A DNA stretch of 64,000 nt from Amaurobius ferox (Eukaryota; Arthropoda; Arachnida; Araneae; Amaurobiidae). The stretch covers positions 164,021,250 through 164,085,249 of the forward strand of contig OX578135.1 in the NCBI GenBank assembly GCA_951213105.1. Direction: 5' to 3'. The position numbers and the translations under genes were made by a program. The notes below the pieces were generated by a model. It was not told where the DNA came from. It made no database searches and worked only from the letters and a program-made list of their open reading frames with translations. This document shows, piece by piece, positions 12,601 to 21,400 of the stretch (position 1 is the stretch's first letter; the number at the start of each line of letters is the position of its first letter).

Positions 12601-15600
12601 ACAATAAGGACAATAACAAAAAATGAAGACTCCATAAGAAAAAGTGTAGCAGCTGGAACCTGCAGCAGTATGAGTACGACTTCATATGATAGAGATGTTA
12701 CAATGGAAAATATGGAAAAAGCCTTAGTGATATGGATAGAAGACCAATCTCAAAAGCGAATCCCGATCGATACCAATGCTGTTACAAATAAAGCTTTGAA
12801 GATTTATCAATCACTTAAGAATCAGTCGCCGTCGACTTCGTCCAATGAAAAGAAGGTATCTTTTTCCGCAAGCGATGGGTGGTTCGAGAGATTCAAACAA
12901 AGACATTCTTTACATAATTTGAGAATGAAAGGTGAAAGTGCATCTGCTGATTCGGATGTGGCACAACAATATCCGGCAAAACTTGTTGAAATCATTTCCG
13001 CTAACTCCTACACTTCTGATCAGGTTTTCAATGCTGACGAGACCAGATTATTCTGGAAAAAAAAAGAAAGAACATTTATAGCCAAAGCTCACAAATCAGC
13101 TAGTGGTCATAAAGTAGCGAAAAGTCGTATAACAGTTCTTTTCTGTTGCAATGCTTCTGGCGATTATATGATGAAACCATTGGTGATTAACAAATCAAAA
13201 TCACCACGATCATTCAAAGGAATAAATATAAAAAACCTTCCTGTCTATTGGATGGCTAATAGAAAAGCATGGGTCACTGCCATAGATTTCAATGAATGGT
13301 TCCATAACTTCTTTGTTCCAGATGTCAAAAATTATTTAACTGAAAAGGGATTGCCTTTTCATTTTAAGGGTCTTCTATTAATTGATAATGCACCAGGCAC
13401 CAGGTCATCCTCCAGATTTACAACACGAAAATGTAAAAGTTGTTTTTTTACCAAAGAATACAACTTCCTTATTACAGCCGTTAGATCAAGGGATAATTTA
13501 GACTTTTAAAGCACTGTACATCAAGCAAACTTTCAGGTATATCTTAGAACAAATGGAGAATGATGAATCTCTTACTCTGATGGATGCTTGGAAGAAATTT
13601 ACAATTTTAGATTGTATTAAGCATGGACTGTCATACACTCAGATCAAACAATCAATGCCTGCTGGAAAGCAATATGGCCGGATGTTGTTGAAAGTGGAAA
13701 TGATAAATCACCAATAGAGCATGAATATTCTCAGATCACTGAGTTGGCCCATACTATAGGAGGAGAAGGTTTTGAAGATTTAGCTCAGGCAGATATTGAA
13801 GAAATAATGGTTGATGAAGAATTGAATGAAGATAATTTAATTAACATGATTCGTGAAACAAACAAACATGATGAAGACAATGATTCTGATGAAGAGCAAT
13901 CTGAATCAGTTGCGTTCACAGCAAGAATCATAAGCGTAGGACTTGATTTGGGAAGAAAATTGGGCAACCATTTCTTACAATATGACACAAATGTTGATCG
14001 AGCTCTCCGATTCCAGCGAGACCTTCGTAAATGCTTAAATCAATATGAAGAGGTCTATAAAGATTTAGCAAAAAAACCTACGCAATTGTTAATTACCGAT
14101 TTCATGACAAAGTCTTGTCAACCCGAGATCTTGCCTAATTCGTCAACCATTGAGCCAGAATCGCATCAAGAAAGCTCAAGTGATGAAAGTGACATCATAC
14201 CCATCAGAAAGAAAAGACTGATAGTACATGAAAGTGATGACAGTGATTAAACTTATAATTAATTTTTAAGGGTCTTTTTGTTTTTTTGTTCTTTGTTCCT
14301 TATGTAAAATAAATTAAATATGTTATATTACTACATTCATATATTTGTTGTTTTATAAACTAAGTATAATTTTAAGTTTTCTAAGATGTCTTACTTTTGT
14401 TTTACTTAAATAAATGACTGAATCATGCACATTTTGGGGTTATTTTCATTTTACACGATTTTACTTAGCAAAATCCAAGATTTCAATTTACACGGTTTTG
14501 TGCAGAACCTATCTTCCGTGTAAATCGGGGGACAGATGTAATTTATAAAGTATTTTTATATTTCATTAAGACTTCTTTCTATTACAAATAAATAATATTT
14601 TAGATTCTAAATTTAATTTTATATCGCGGTACATCATCATGATATATCACTTTGGCTGGGTGGAGCCTATTTCAAAACATGAGGAAATGTGATGCATTGA
14701 CACAATTTTGTAGGGGGACTATTATCCGGATTTACCAAAATTTATTTTGTTGCTGAAGTGTCGAAAATTAAAAGAAAAATTAATAGTTTTTATGACAGAG
14801 TTTTTAATCCTGGAACAAAAAAAAAATGTCTTGAATCTTCTACTATAATTTTCATGATAGAATCTCCATTTCTTGTCAAACGTCAAAGGGCCCTATATGT
14901 CAAAAATTTGAAAAAGGCTTTTTTAAACAATTTTTTAAATATGATTTTGAAGGTAAAATTTCAACTTTTTCACCATTTATCTTTATAATGTAACATTTCA
15001 AAAGAAAGATATTTCAATTTTTTAATTAATTAAAAATATTTATAAACTTTATTATCTAGAGTCATGGAGCTAGAGACCTTTACCATGACAATCTATAGTT
15101 GAGATTTTTGTTATGGGTAGCACTTGACATTATAGGCAGTGTCGGATAGACTTCTGGAAAAAAATTGGTGATTTGTACTTACTTAACAATCGGTTTAAAA
15201 GAGTATTGGCAATATTATAAACTATGTTGTTTGATTAAGATAGTGCAATTGGCCCAATTGTGCTATGATTGTTGAAATTGCGATTTTGTTTGTATCTGTT
15301 GCAGGTTTATAATTTATATCATAACACCTCATATTTTTCCATCACTATTTTGATCTATTTTAATCCCTGAAGCTCCAATTAATATGGAATTTTCACTGTT
15401 ATTTATGAGGTATCACACATGCTATATGGATGTAGATGGATTGTATTAAATTTTTACTCTTCTTTAAGGGTATCACACCTGCTGTGCGTGTTCACCCTTC
15501 AGATAACTGATAGAACGTGAACATTACATTCTGGTACACATAGTCTCATCAAGTGACGGATTTTGATTTAAATTGTGTTTGTCAAGTAAATTTGCATATT

Positions 15601-16919
15601 ATATTCGGCAATTGGTTCAGAAGAGTATTGGAAATTAAAAAACTATGTTTGCGGAAGATAGTTGTTGTTGTTGAGACCCAGACCGTCCGACCTACCAGAA
15701 AGGTGTAAGGTAACTGTTTGGACGGCCGGGAAGTGCCACCCAATTTGGACCGGAACCCAGTGGGGGAGGCATCCACAGGGACCGTACCCTCCTTCCCCTA
15801 CCACCAACCTCTCGGAAGGACTTTCGGATCCACATGTTTAACGTGATCGTACTCCGCATGAACACGGCGGCAGTTTTGGCAGTGGCTGGAATCGAACCCG
15901 GGCCTACCGAGTGCAACTCCAGCGCGCTAACCAATGGGCTACCGCACCCCCAAGGTAAGGCTACCGCGCCCCCAAGGTGTAAGGTAACTGTATGGATGGC
16001 CGGGAAGTGCCACCCAATTTAGACCGGAACCCAGTGGGGGATGCGGAAGATAGTGCAATTGGTCGGGCTTTTACGTTGAAATAGTGATTTAATTTGTATT
16101 CAATGGATCCACTTAACTCACACTAAACTTAGATTGAGTGTTCACTGTTATTTATGAAGTATCACACCAACCCGAAGGTGTATGGTAGCTTTTTTTGTGG
16201 CCGGCCGCAAAGCAGGTGTGTGATATGAAGTATCACACACCTGCTGTGCGGCCGGCCACACAAACAGCTACCATAAGCCATCGGGTTGGTCGTGTGGTCT
16301 GGGCTTTCTACACCTGCTGCGCGGGTTCCCCCTTCAGATAACTGTTAGAAAGTGAACATTACATTCTGGTACACAGTCTCATTAAGGGACGGGTTTTAAT
16401 TTAAATTGTGTCCGTCATGTAAATTTGCATATTATATTCAGCAATTGGTTCAGAAGAGTATTGAAAATATAAAAATTTGGTCGTGCTTTTACTGTTGAAA
16501 TAGTGATTTAAATTGTATTCAATGGACCCACTTAACTCACACTAAACTTATACCTACCTTTGTTGCCTTGCGACTCTTGCATCCGCGCAAGAAGCAGGGC
16601 GGTATCTGAAGGTGGGTGGGGGGGGTTATAAAATTTAAGTTTTTACCCATCATACTGATTCTTGATCCAATTTTAAGGAACATTTTCACGTTGTATTTTC
16701 TACTCCGCTGCTCACGTTAAATTTCGACAGACTTCTGTTACGCCTGCAAATCCAGCCTGCTAGTTAAAATGAAAACTAAACAACTTAATATCATCATTGC
16801 AATACACGTGGGTCATAGTTCACGGGTTTTATTTAACTAAGAATATATAAACATATAAAAGAAATAATCTAATAATAAATACCTCGGGACTTTTTCCTCT
16901 TATTTTTAGATTTAGCCAT
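498..16919 (-). CDS. TPR protein resembling Acl4-type ribosomal protein L4 assembly chaperone (six exons, C-terminus outside window)
   Basis: Six minus-strand exons with GT/AG boundaries join in phase (16919-16883, 10968-10901, 4805-4659, 3813-3652, 865-786, 621-498) into about 206 residues. The start MAKSKNKRKKSR is a short basic leader. Residues 36-69 and the following stretch form tandem TPR helices (FNYDEAESKLKEILEIDP, then LLKHCIAITPDTGYSKYFS). The stretches GYSKYFSMGQLYEG, LSDAYCSIAEIFMTD and CFEENAEEKCCTAI match what I know of the conserved Acl4/UPF0661 TPR family. In yeast this family binds the exposed loop of newly made RPL4 and escorts it to the nucleus; the same role here is inference from family. 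The reading frame ends at a weak donor (GTATTT), so the acidic C-terminal part must lie left of the window. Its introns host several transposons but no exon is damaged. I am confident of the gene structure and fairly confident of the family. Confidence 0.8.
622..3651. other. Introns of the Acl4-like gene (exon 5 at 786-865), with an unclassified repeat block
   Basis: AT-rich sequence without coding signal outside exon 5. At 1795-1900 and 2140-2245 two related segments (sharing ATATGAAATTTGGTAC and GAAATAAAC) lie about 345 bases apart. The block ends near 2490 in a GC-rich stretch with a small hairpin GGGGCAGAGCCCC. This resembles the edge of an unclassified transposon, possibly Helitron-like, but no terminus could be fixed. 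Confidence 0.35.
786..865 (-). CDS. Acl4-like gene, exon 5
   Basis: The acceptor TTTTCATAG, 80 bases and donor GTAAGTAAG are clear. The product is ELNKNTLQRNLSDAYCSIAE then IFMTDC, with the YCSIAE motif I associate with this family. It ends in phase 2; exon 6 completes a cysteine codon. Confidence 0.8.
3652..3813 (-). CDS. Acl4-like gene, exon 4 (second TPR)
   Basis: The 162 bases (54 codons, phase 0 to 0) encode LLKHCIAITPDTGYSKYFS and YYEKGIQILEKELENG, the most family-diagnostic part. The acceptor is GCGTTAG; an alternative AG seven bases upstream would break the frame. The donor is GTAACT. Confidence 0.8.
4659..4805 (-). CDS. Acl4-like gene, exon 3 (first TPR)
   Basis: The acceptor TTATTAG and donor GTATCC flank 147 bases (49 codons, phase 0 to 0). 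The product starts AEAAVDSFNYDEAESKL, contains the TPR signature around DPNNSKSMEMLSGLY, and ends EKLEWEKAQN. Confidence 0.8.
7200..7455 (-). pseudogene. hAT transposase C-terminal dimerisation domain, fragment
   Basis: The minus-strand reading includes DVQWAKLGKQKDPVYKLL, then GILTLPHSNAACERIFSLVK and KTDFRSSMSILTLQSTL. This is the conserved hAT C-terminal dimerisation block (PHSNA-ERIFS core). No catalytic domain or BED finger was recognised, so the element is a deletion derivative. Confidence 0.75.
7495..8165. repeat. Tandem repeat, four copies of a 169-bp unit
   Basis: The motif TAGTTTAGTCGATCTAATAT recurs at 7521, 7690 and 7859, and in diverged form at 8028, each exactly 169 bases apart. 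Each unit also contains GGAGATGGATGG and GAATTGCGCAATCGCA. The first three copies are nearly identical and the fourth is diverged. The array lies wholly inside the hAT element. Confidence 0.9.
9260..10900. other. Intron of the Acl4-like gene, no gene seen
   Basis: Mostly AT-rich. The stretch 9760-10340 is distinctly less AT-rich than its surroundings and looks like an old interspersed repeat. It contains a small hairpin (CGAGGCA at 9798 with TGCCTCG at 9811). No ORF, terminal repeat or target duplication could be assigned. Confidence 0.4.
10901..10968 (-). CDS. Acl4-like gene, exon 2
   Basis: The acceptor TTTCTTGCAG precedes 68 bases encoding AASAVAGESSSQHEKLEVLIQE; the donor is GTAAGTTA. 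It starts in phase 1 and ends in phase 0, fitting both neighbours. The piece is a low-complexity linker ahead of the first TPR. Confidence 0.75.
10969..12033. other. Intron of the Acl4-like gene, no gene seen
   Basis: AT-rich intron between exon 2 and the pogo/Tigger element. A poly-G run sits at about 11152-11162. The ORFs here have no recognisable domain and are likely chance. Confidence 0.4.
12209..12306. repeat. Short tandem repeat of GGGGAATCCCCGTAATA type
   Basis: About four copies of a 20 to 22-bp unit built on GGGGAATCCCCGTA, itself partly palindromic, in the 5' leader of the pogo/Tigger element. Confidence 0.7.
12466..14250 (+). pseudogene. Tigger-like transposase (CENP-B type HTH plus DDE_1), broken
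   Basis: Translation from 12466 gives MSQDLKKNQMKRKFISLETK, an in-frame TAA, then the helix-turn-helix region (ILDSLRNRERVTDVAKFYSM), a CENP-B-type HTH (ASDGWFERFKQRHSL) and the DDE_1 domain. Catalytic motifs are VFNADETRLFW, LLLIDNAPG and, after a frame change, LLQPLDQGII; 30 residues separate the second and third Asp. The frameshift comes from a 7-bp tandem duplication (CACCAGG twice) at about 13394. A TAG stop follows GII, and a second frame change occurs near 13650. From 13744 the frame is open to an acidic, serine-rich tail ending VHESDDSD. The element is inactive but only moderately decayed. Confidence 0.85.
14560..15130. other. Intron of the Acl4-like gene, no gene seen
   Basis: AT-rich non-coding sequence between the pogo/Tigger element and the repeat block at 15130. 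Nothing recognisable. Confidence 0.4.
15661..15952 (-). mobile_element. tRNA-headed SINE, near full length
   Basis: On the minus strand the element starts GGGGGTGCGGTAGCCCATTG with an A-box-like TAGCCCATTGGTTAGCG and a B-box GGTTCGATTCC about 45 bases downstream, the RNA polymerase III promoter of tRNA genes. A roughly 230-bp body follows, ending CTTACACCTTTCTGGTAGG and an (AAC)n tail (reading GTTGTTGTTG on the plus strand). It lacks tRNA acceptor-stem pairing, so it is a SINE and not a tRNA gene. A second, partial copy in the same orientation follows at about 15965-16040. Confidence 0.85.
16166..16290. repeat. Near-perfect 60-bp inverted repeat (hairpin)
   Basis: Left arm 16166-16225 and right arm 16231-16290 pair almost completely around a few central bases. 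Both arms contain TGTGGCCGGCCGC or its complement and CAGCAGGTGTGTGATA or a close variant. It could extrude as a cruciform. It may be a small fold-back MITE, but no target duplication was found. Confidence 0.75.
16883..16919 (-). CDS. Acl4-like gene, exon 1 (coding part)
   Basis: The start codon is at 16919-16917, followed by 12 codons plus one base, and a donor GTATTTAT at 16882. The lysine-rich leader (MAKSKNKRKKSR) is typical of a nucleolar or ribosome-assembly protein. The split codon is completed by exon 2 as glycine. Confidence 0.75.
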
Positions 16920-17063
16920 AATGAATTTATAACATGTACAAATTAAGTAAAATCAAAATATTTACCACCACGACCATGCGGTTTTGTTTTTAACTGGTGT
17001 TAAAAGAAAAGATGTATTACACATTAGGAGACTAGTAAATTAGACTAGAAAACCATCGTGTAC

Positions 17064-17075
17064 TGCGCATGCGTA
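17064..17075. promoter_or_regulatory. NRF1-like site in the Acl4-like gene promoter
   Basis: The sequence TGCGCATGCGTA is a near-perfect palindromic match to the NRF1 consensus YGCGCAYGCGCR. It lies 145 bases upstream of the start codon at 16919, in a locally less AT-rich stretch (17040-17230). NRF1 sites are common in TATA-less housekeeping promoters, which suits a ribosome-assembly gene. That it is the functional promoter is inferred from position. Confidence 0.5.
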
Positions 17076-17079
17076 CTGC

Positions 17080-17929
17080 AACATTTCTGGAAACCAGAAT
17101 TTGTTCGAAATTCCTAACCGATTATTTTGCAAACTTTTCAGGCGACGGTGGATCGAAGGCGGAGCCAATATGACGTAACACACATACGTTACGAGATATG
17201 TCAATCAAGAAGTAGATAGAGATTCACGTGAGGTCATTTAGTTTTTAGTTTCAGTTTCGATCATCACCTTTATGCTACACCCTATTTTCTTTCTTTAGGC
17301 TACAATATTACTGGATATAATTTTTTATGCAATTTGATGTATTTAAGAAAGAGGGTTTTCATTAGTTTGCTATGTATGTGTTCTAAAACAGAGATTCGAC
17401 TTTTTTTTGTCTTCATCGTATTTCAGATGGAAACATTTCTATATAAAGCATATATTTATTTTACATATGTATAATTATCGAAACTCATTCAAACTACGGT
17501 TCATATTTGAGAATTCAATGAAATTGATTCATATTTGAAATATTTCAGCGAGCTGGGTATTTTTCTTTGAATTAGGTAAACATCTTAATAACATTGTATT
17601 TAACAAATTTATCTTGTTCGCATTTTTAAAATCATTTTAATCATCAGTATTATTTTGTGTTGAATTCGAATACCTCTTACTTTCAAGTTTTTTATAACAT
17701 TTAAAGCTTGCAAGCATGAATTTCAACTACTTTTATTCTTTTTTTAATGTTTTCTTGCTACAATTACTAATGACAATTAGTAAATAATATTGCATGATTC
17801 AAGTATTTAGTTACAACGTGTCACAATTATCTAATCACCCACTGTATTTTATAAACAATGGACCCCACTATGACCCTGTTTGCAGTAGGTACACTCTGTT
17901 GCTTGTAGTACACACCAAAATATTTAATA
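17080..17929. other. Region upstream of the Acl4-like gene
   Basis: The proximal part (to about 17290) is less AT-rich and probably the promoter region. Beyond that the sequence is AT-rich and featureless up to the pogo-like relic. No divergent gene was recognised. Confidence 0.4.
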
Positions 17930-18358
17930 TAAGGGAAGGTGGTGTACCTTGATACCAATTTTAGAATTAATTTCCTCAAACTCTAGCTTTTTATCATATT
18001 TGCTTTTTTATGAAGGCAACACTTTCTACTACTATTGTTTCACCATCCCAGATTTTTTTTCAAAACAAAATCAGCAATTTTAAGAGTAAGAGGGATGATT
18101 TTCTGAAGCTATGTAAAGTGGCCCAAGGTACAACACAGAATTGTTCCTTGAGCCACAGTGTCGAAAGCCCAAGCCAGCCGACTCGTCCGAAGACTTAGAG
18201 CGGCAAGATGGATGGCCGGGTGAGCCACAGTGTATTGTACCTTGAGCCATGACTGATATTTTTTGCTGCAACAGACATATAGCAAAGTTATTGCAGTAAA
18301 CATAATTTTTATTGTATATAATAAAAGAAGAGGACTTAAATGCTTAATAAATTATTTC

Positions 18359-19632
18359 TTATTGCATATTAAAGCCTAAATTGTATAAGTCTATAGCAAA
18401 CACTAGATTCGCTAGCTGGCGAACAGTGCCTCCCAACATCGTAGGTGGTGGCAGCTTCATGATAACATCTGCCTTAAAAATTGAATAAATTTTAGGATCA
18501 AAATAATAATACTTATTAGTATCAGGTACTCGCTGTAAGTACTTGATGAACAAATCTTCTTTCAAGTCATCAAATGTTGCGCGTAATGTTTAATGCTTTT
18601 CTTGCTACAAAGTTTTACGAGAACAAAATGTCCCTTTTTAATTTCTGCACATTCATTTCACTTGCCTTTCTCGGAATCTATGAGGGTATGTTCTGACAGT
18701 GAAGACACGTCATGAGAAATAATGCTATCAAAGTCTGATGTGTCACCGTAAGATTCAGGAAGCAGAAACTTAGGTTTTGAGAGTTTTGCATTTTTAGATT
18801 TTACGCCTGTGCTACAAGATGGCTTTTTTTTTTTTTGCCTTTTCAACCTCAATGGCTTGCTTCTCTGGCGTATCAGTTAAAATTTGGGACTTGCCAGGTT
18901 TTCTCCCAGTTCGTTTCATTTTCCTGGCTGATGCCTTCGGAAATGGCCTGATGACTTTAGGAGAAATAATAGCAGCTGTTTCAATCTCACTGTTTATTGT
19001 GTGCCATTATTATCAACACCACTTGGGCCAGCTTCAGTAACACTTATTGGTCTATCAGTTACAAATGATGGTAAAAATCATAATCTTCAAAAATTTAATG
19101 GCACAAGCCTACTAACTTGAAATCTGTGTGCACTATATAGGTGGGTGTAAAGCTTTGTGGAAAAGCTTTTCCAATCATCGCTGCTACCTTATAAATTTTT
19201 ATGGGCTTTCCAATATTTCCAGGTGTCATCCTGTCATTGACAGCAGAGTTATAAAATGATTTGAAGGGACCCGAACACTGTTCTATCTTAACGGTTGCAT
19301 TTTATGACTTGTGTGAGGATGAAATGTTCACCAGATTCTTTAGCATGTTGTATTATGGGAATAGAAATGTGTCTTTCATAGTTGTCAAGAAATAAAATGA
19401 ATGGTTTTTCGGGTGAGGGTTTGACATGTTTAATAAAATGTTCGAAGAATTTTAAAAATAACACTTCATTGGACCATCCTAGTGGAGCTGCATCCCCAAC
19501 TGTACCAAGTGGAGAACCTTTATTAATAAAGTTTTTAAAGTCATGTGTTGTACCTTGGGCCGGCTCAAGGTACAACACATGGTACATCAAAACAAAATGA
19601 TATTTTAGGCTTAACTGATTCAAGATAGACAA
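18359..19632 (-). pseudogene. pogo-family DDE_1 transposase remnant
   Basis: From 19540 the reading is GSPLGTVGDAAPLGWSNEVL then FEHFIKHVKPSPEKPFILFL-DNYERH, a DDE_1 core with the second catalytic Asp in ILFLDNYE. DRTVFGSL follows after a stop, corresponding to the usual LQPLDRTVFGSLK with the third Asp. Then come FLPSFVTDRP, a basic and serine-rich segment (18852-18658) and a C-terminal piece YLQRVPDTNKYYYF then KLPPPTMLGGTVRQ (18565-18359). Multiple stops and frame changes show it is dead. Confidence 0.75.
19551..19582. repeat. Short palindrome inside the pogo-like relic
   Basis: GTTGTACCTTGGGCC is followed at once by GGCTCAAGGTACAAC, an almost perfect palindrome of the element's recurring terminal motif. 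It lies within the transposase reading frame. Confidence 0.75.
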
Positions 19633-19940
19633 CTATAAATTTGGGAATACCTTAATGAAGGAATGTTTATTATGTTACACTTGTGATACATTTCAAATTC
19701 ATTACTGCAACAATTAGAGTAGATTAAAAGAAAGATAAAAATACTTACTTTATAGGTCTATATATCTAAGTTAGAAAGTCTATTCACTGAAGCCTTTATA
19801 GTCAATGTGGAGTAGGTGTACTACCACCTGATGCCAACAGCAAAACTGAAACTATTTTAATTAAGTTTGGATGGTAGGGGGTGCCACAAGTCAAGGTGGC
19901 TCAAGGTGCAAACCTACCCAAGGTACACCACCTTCCTGTA

Positions 19941-21131
19941 TCATTAAAGCATTGATAAATATACCACTTAAAGCATTGATAATCTAAATTACTTCATAGG
20001 AATGCTGTTGTGAGTCTGAGATGTGATTTAAACTGTTATGTCAGCTTTATATGTTCATGGATGCAGTTATCTTATGTGCAATGAGAATCTGATTCAAACT
20101 TTGGGAATATCTTCTATAGGCGAAGTTCTCTCAAAAATCTTTAATAAATTTGAAGCTGGTTGCATGGTAGCACTTAATATATCAACCATCATAGAAGTTC
20201 ACATTATTCTGGCATATAGCAAATTCTCTTGCTGCCATTGCAGGTATTAACTATTCCATGTTGATAACATATTTTTTAAAATAAAATAAAAATATATCTT
20301 ACTTCATATTACGTTACATGAATGAGTACTTAGAATGTTAATGATATTGTACATAAATATTTGTTCAGAAATTATTCAAAAACTGCGATTCGTGTACAGG
20401 GATAAGTAAAACATGTAAATCCATGAAAGTAAGAAAATCAAATGTTTTTTCAAAACTACACTAAAATTTTACATGCATGATGATTTAAAAAAAAATTATA
20501 TGCATCTTGAGATTGTTATTTAAAAAAATCATATCAATTTCGTACCAAATCTTTTCGGACATAGTTAGAAATGTGTGTCTGTAAATTTTCCATTATTATT
20601 TCATTTTAATAGATATGAAAATTAACTCTTTTTATACTGCTTTTTGAAAAGCAAGTAACTTTACAAGTCTTTGATTATTTAGTTTTTAATTTTGAGGACG
20701 ACGGGATCATTCAAAATTTTCAAATATAAAATTTCACGATATATATTTTAGCTAGGTTACATTTAAGACTTAAAGTGGTGCCTGATCAGATGTCGAACTA
20801 AAATGGAGTAAGAAATGAAAACAATTAATTTGAAACAAAATATTGAGCAATAAATATATTTTTTTCCAAAAGCATTACACAGACTGGATTACACTATACA
20901 GTATGTGTGTGTGAAACACATTTAAATTAATTTATATATTATAAGGTAAACTTCGATAAACAGAAATCTGTATACAAAAGCATTTAATCTATTACAATAA
21001 ATATACCTTAGTACAGCTGAATGGGCTTGAACATAGCCACCGACAGAAATTTTGGGCTCCCTATGCAACAAATGTGCACCCATCCCTATTTTACAAATTA
21101 TTGATCTATTTTCAGAAACTGTTTGCGTGAC
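19941..21131. other. Intergenic, no gene seen
   Basis: AT-rich sequence. An ORF at 20038-20250 has no recognisable domain and no supporting splice signals. Confidence 0.4.
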
Positions 21132-21400
21132 ACGGGGTCCAGAACAGCCCAGTTGTTAGTGCACATAGGTTTCACTTGGATGACCCGAGTTTGATTCTCA
21201 ACTCTGCCCAAACTGTCTATGTATTCATGCAGAGTACCAGAACGTTAAATATGTGGGGTCCGTAAAGTATTTCCGAGATGTTGGTTGTAGGGGAAATTGA
21301 GGTACAGTCACTGTGGATGCTGCCTGCACTGGGTTCTGGTCTAAATTGGCCATTTAAACAGATACCTTACACCTTCAGGTAGGTCAGATGGTTTGGGTAA
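21132..21400 (+). mobile_element. Old, diverged SINE copy (same family)
   Basis: A plus-strand copy with a decayed A-box (CAGCCCAGTTGTTAGTG, 21146) and B-box (GAGTTTGATTC). The body shares CTGTGGATGC, ACTGGGTTCTGGTCTAAATT and TACCTTACACCTTCAGGTAGG with the younger copies. Heavy divergence marks an older insertion. Confidence 0.75.

Larger units (their letters stand above)
12034..14538 (+). mobile_element. pogo/Tigger-type DNA transposon (2.5 kb)
   Basis: The ends are imperfect inverted repeats of about 24 bp sharing the core CCCGATTTACACGG. TA target duplications lie at 12032-12033 and 14539-14540. The motif TTTACACG recurs in both subterminal regions and may be the transposase binding site. 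The element contains one transposase pseudogene on the plus strand and sits in the first intron of the Acl4-like gene, in antisense orientation. Confidence 0.85.
15130..16560. repeat. Satellite-like repeat block with direct duplications
   Basis: The segment with TTCAGATAACTG, CATTACATTCTGGTACACA and GCAATTGGTTCAGAAGAG occurs at about 15495-15630 and again at 16335-16465. CACTTAACTCACACTAAACT occurs at about 16110 and 16529, 419 bases apart. A related, more diverged piece lies at 15180-15260. A SINE and a perfect-looking hairpin interrupt the block. Confidence 0.7.
17932..19938 (-). mobile_element. pogo-like DNA transposon relic (2.0 kb)
   Basis: The ends share GGAAGGTGGTGTACCTTG in inverted orientation, with TA at 17930-17931 and 19939-19940. 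The motif TTGTACCTTG(A/G)GCC and its complement recur inside (near 18122, 18233, 19550 and 19567), besides the ends. The transposase remnants run on the minus strand; the N-terminal DNA-binding part appears deleted, because only about 300 bases precede the catalytic domain. Confidence 0.8.

Noticed and set aside
15900..15952. tRNA-like A and B boxes
   Set aside because: The promoter boxes belong to a SINE head; the acceptor and anticodon stems of a true tRNA do not form.
20038..20250. 70-codon plus-strand ORF
   Set aside because: No similarity recognised, isolated in intergenic AT-rich DNA and short enough to occur by chance.
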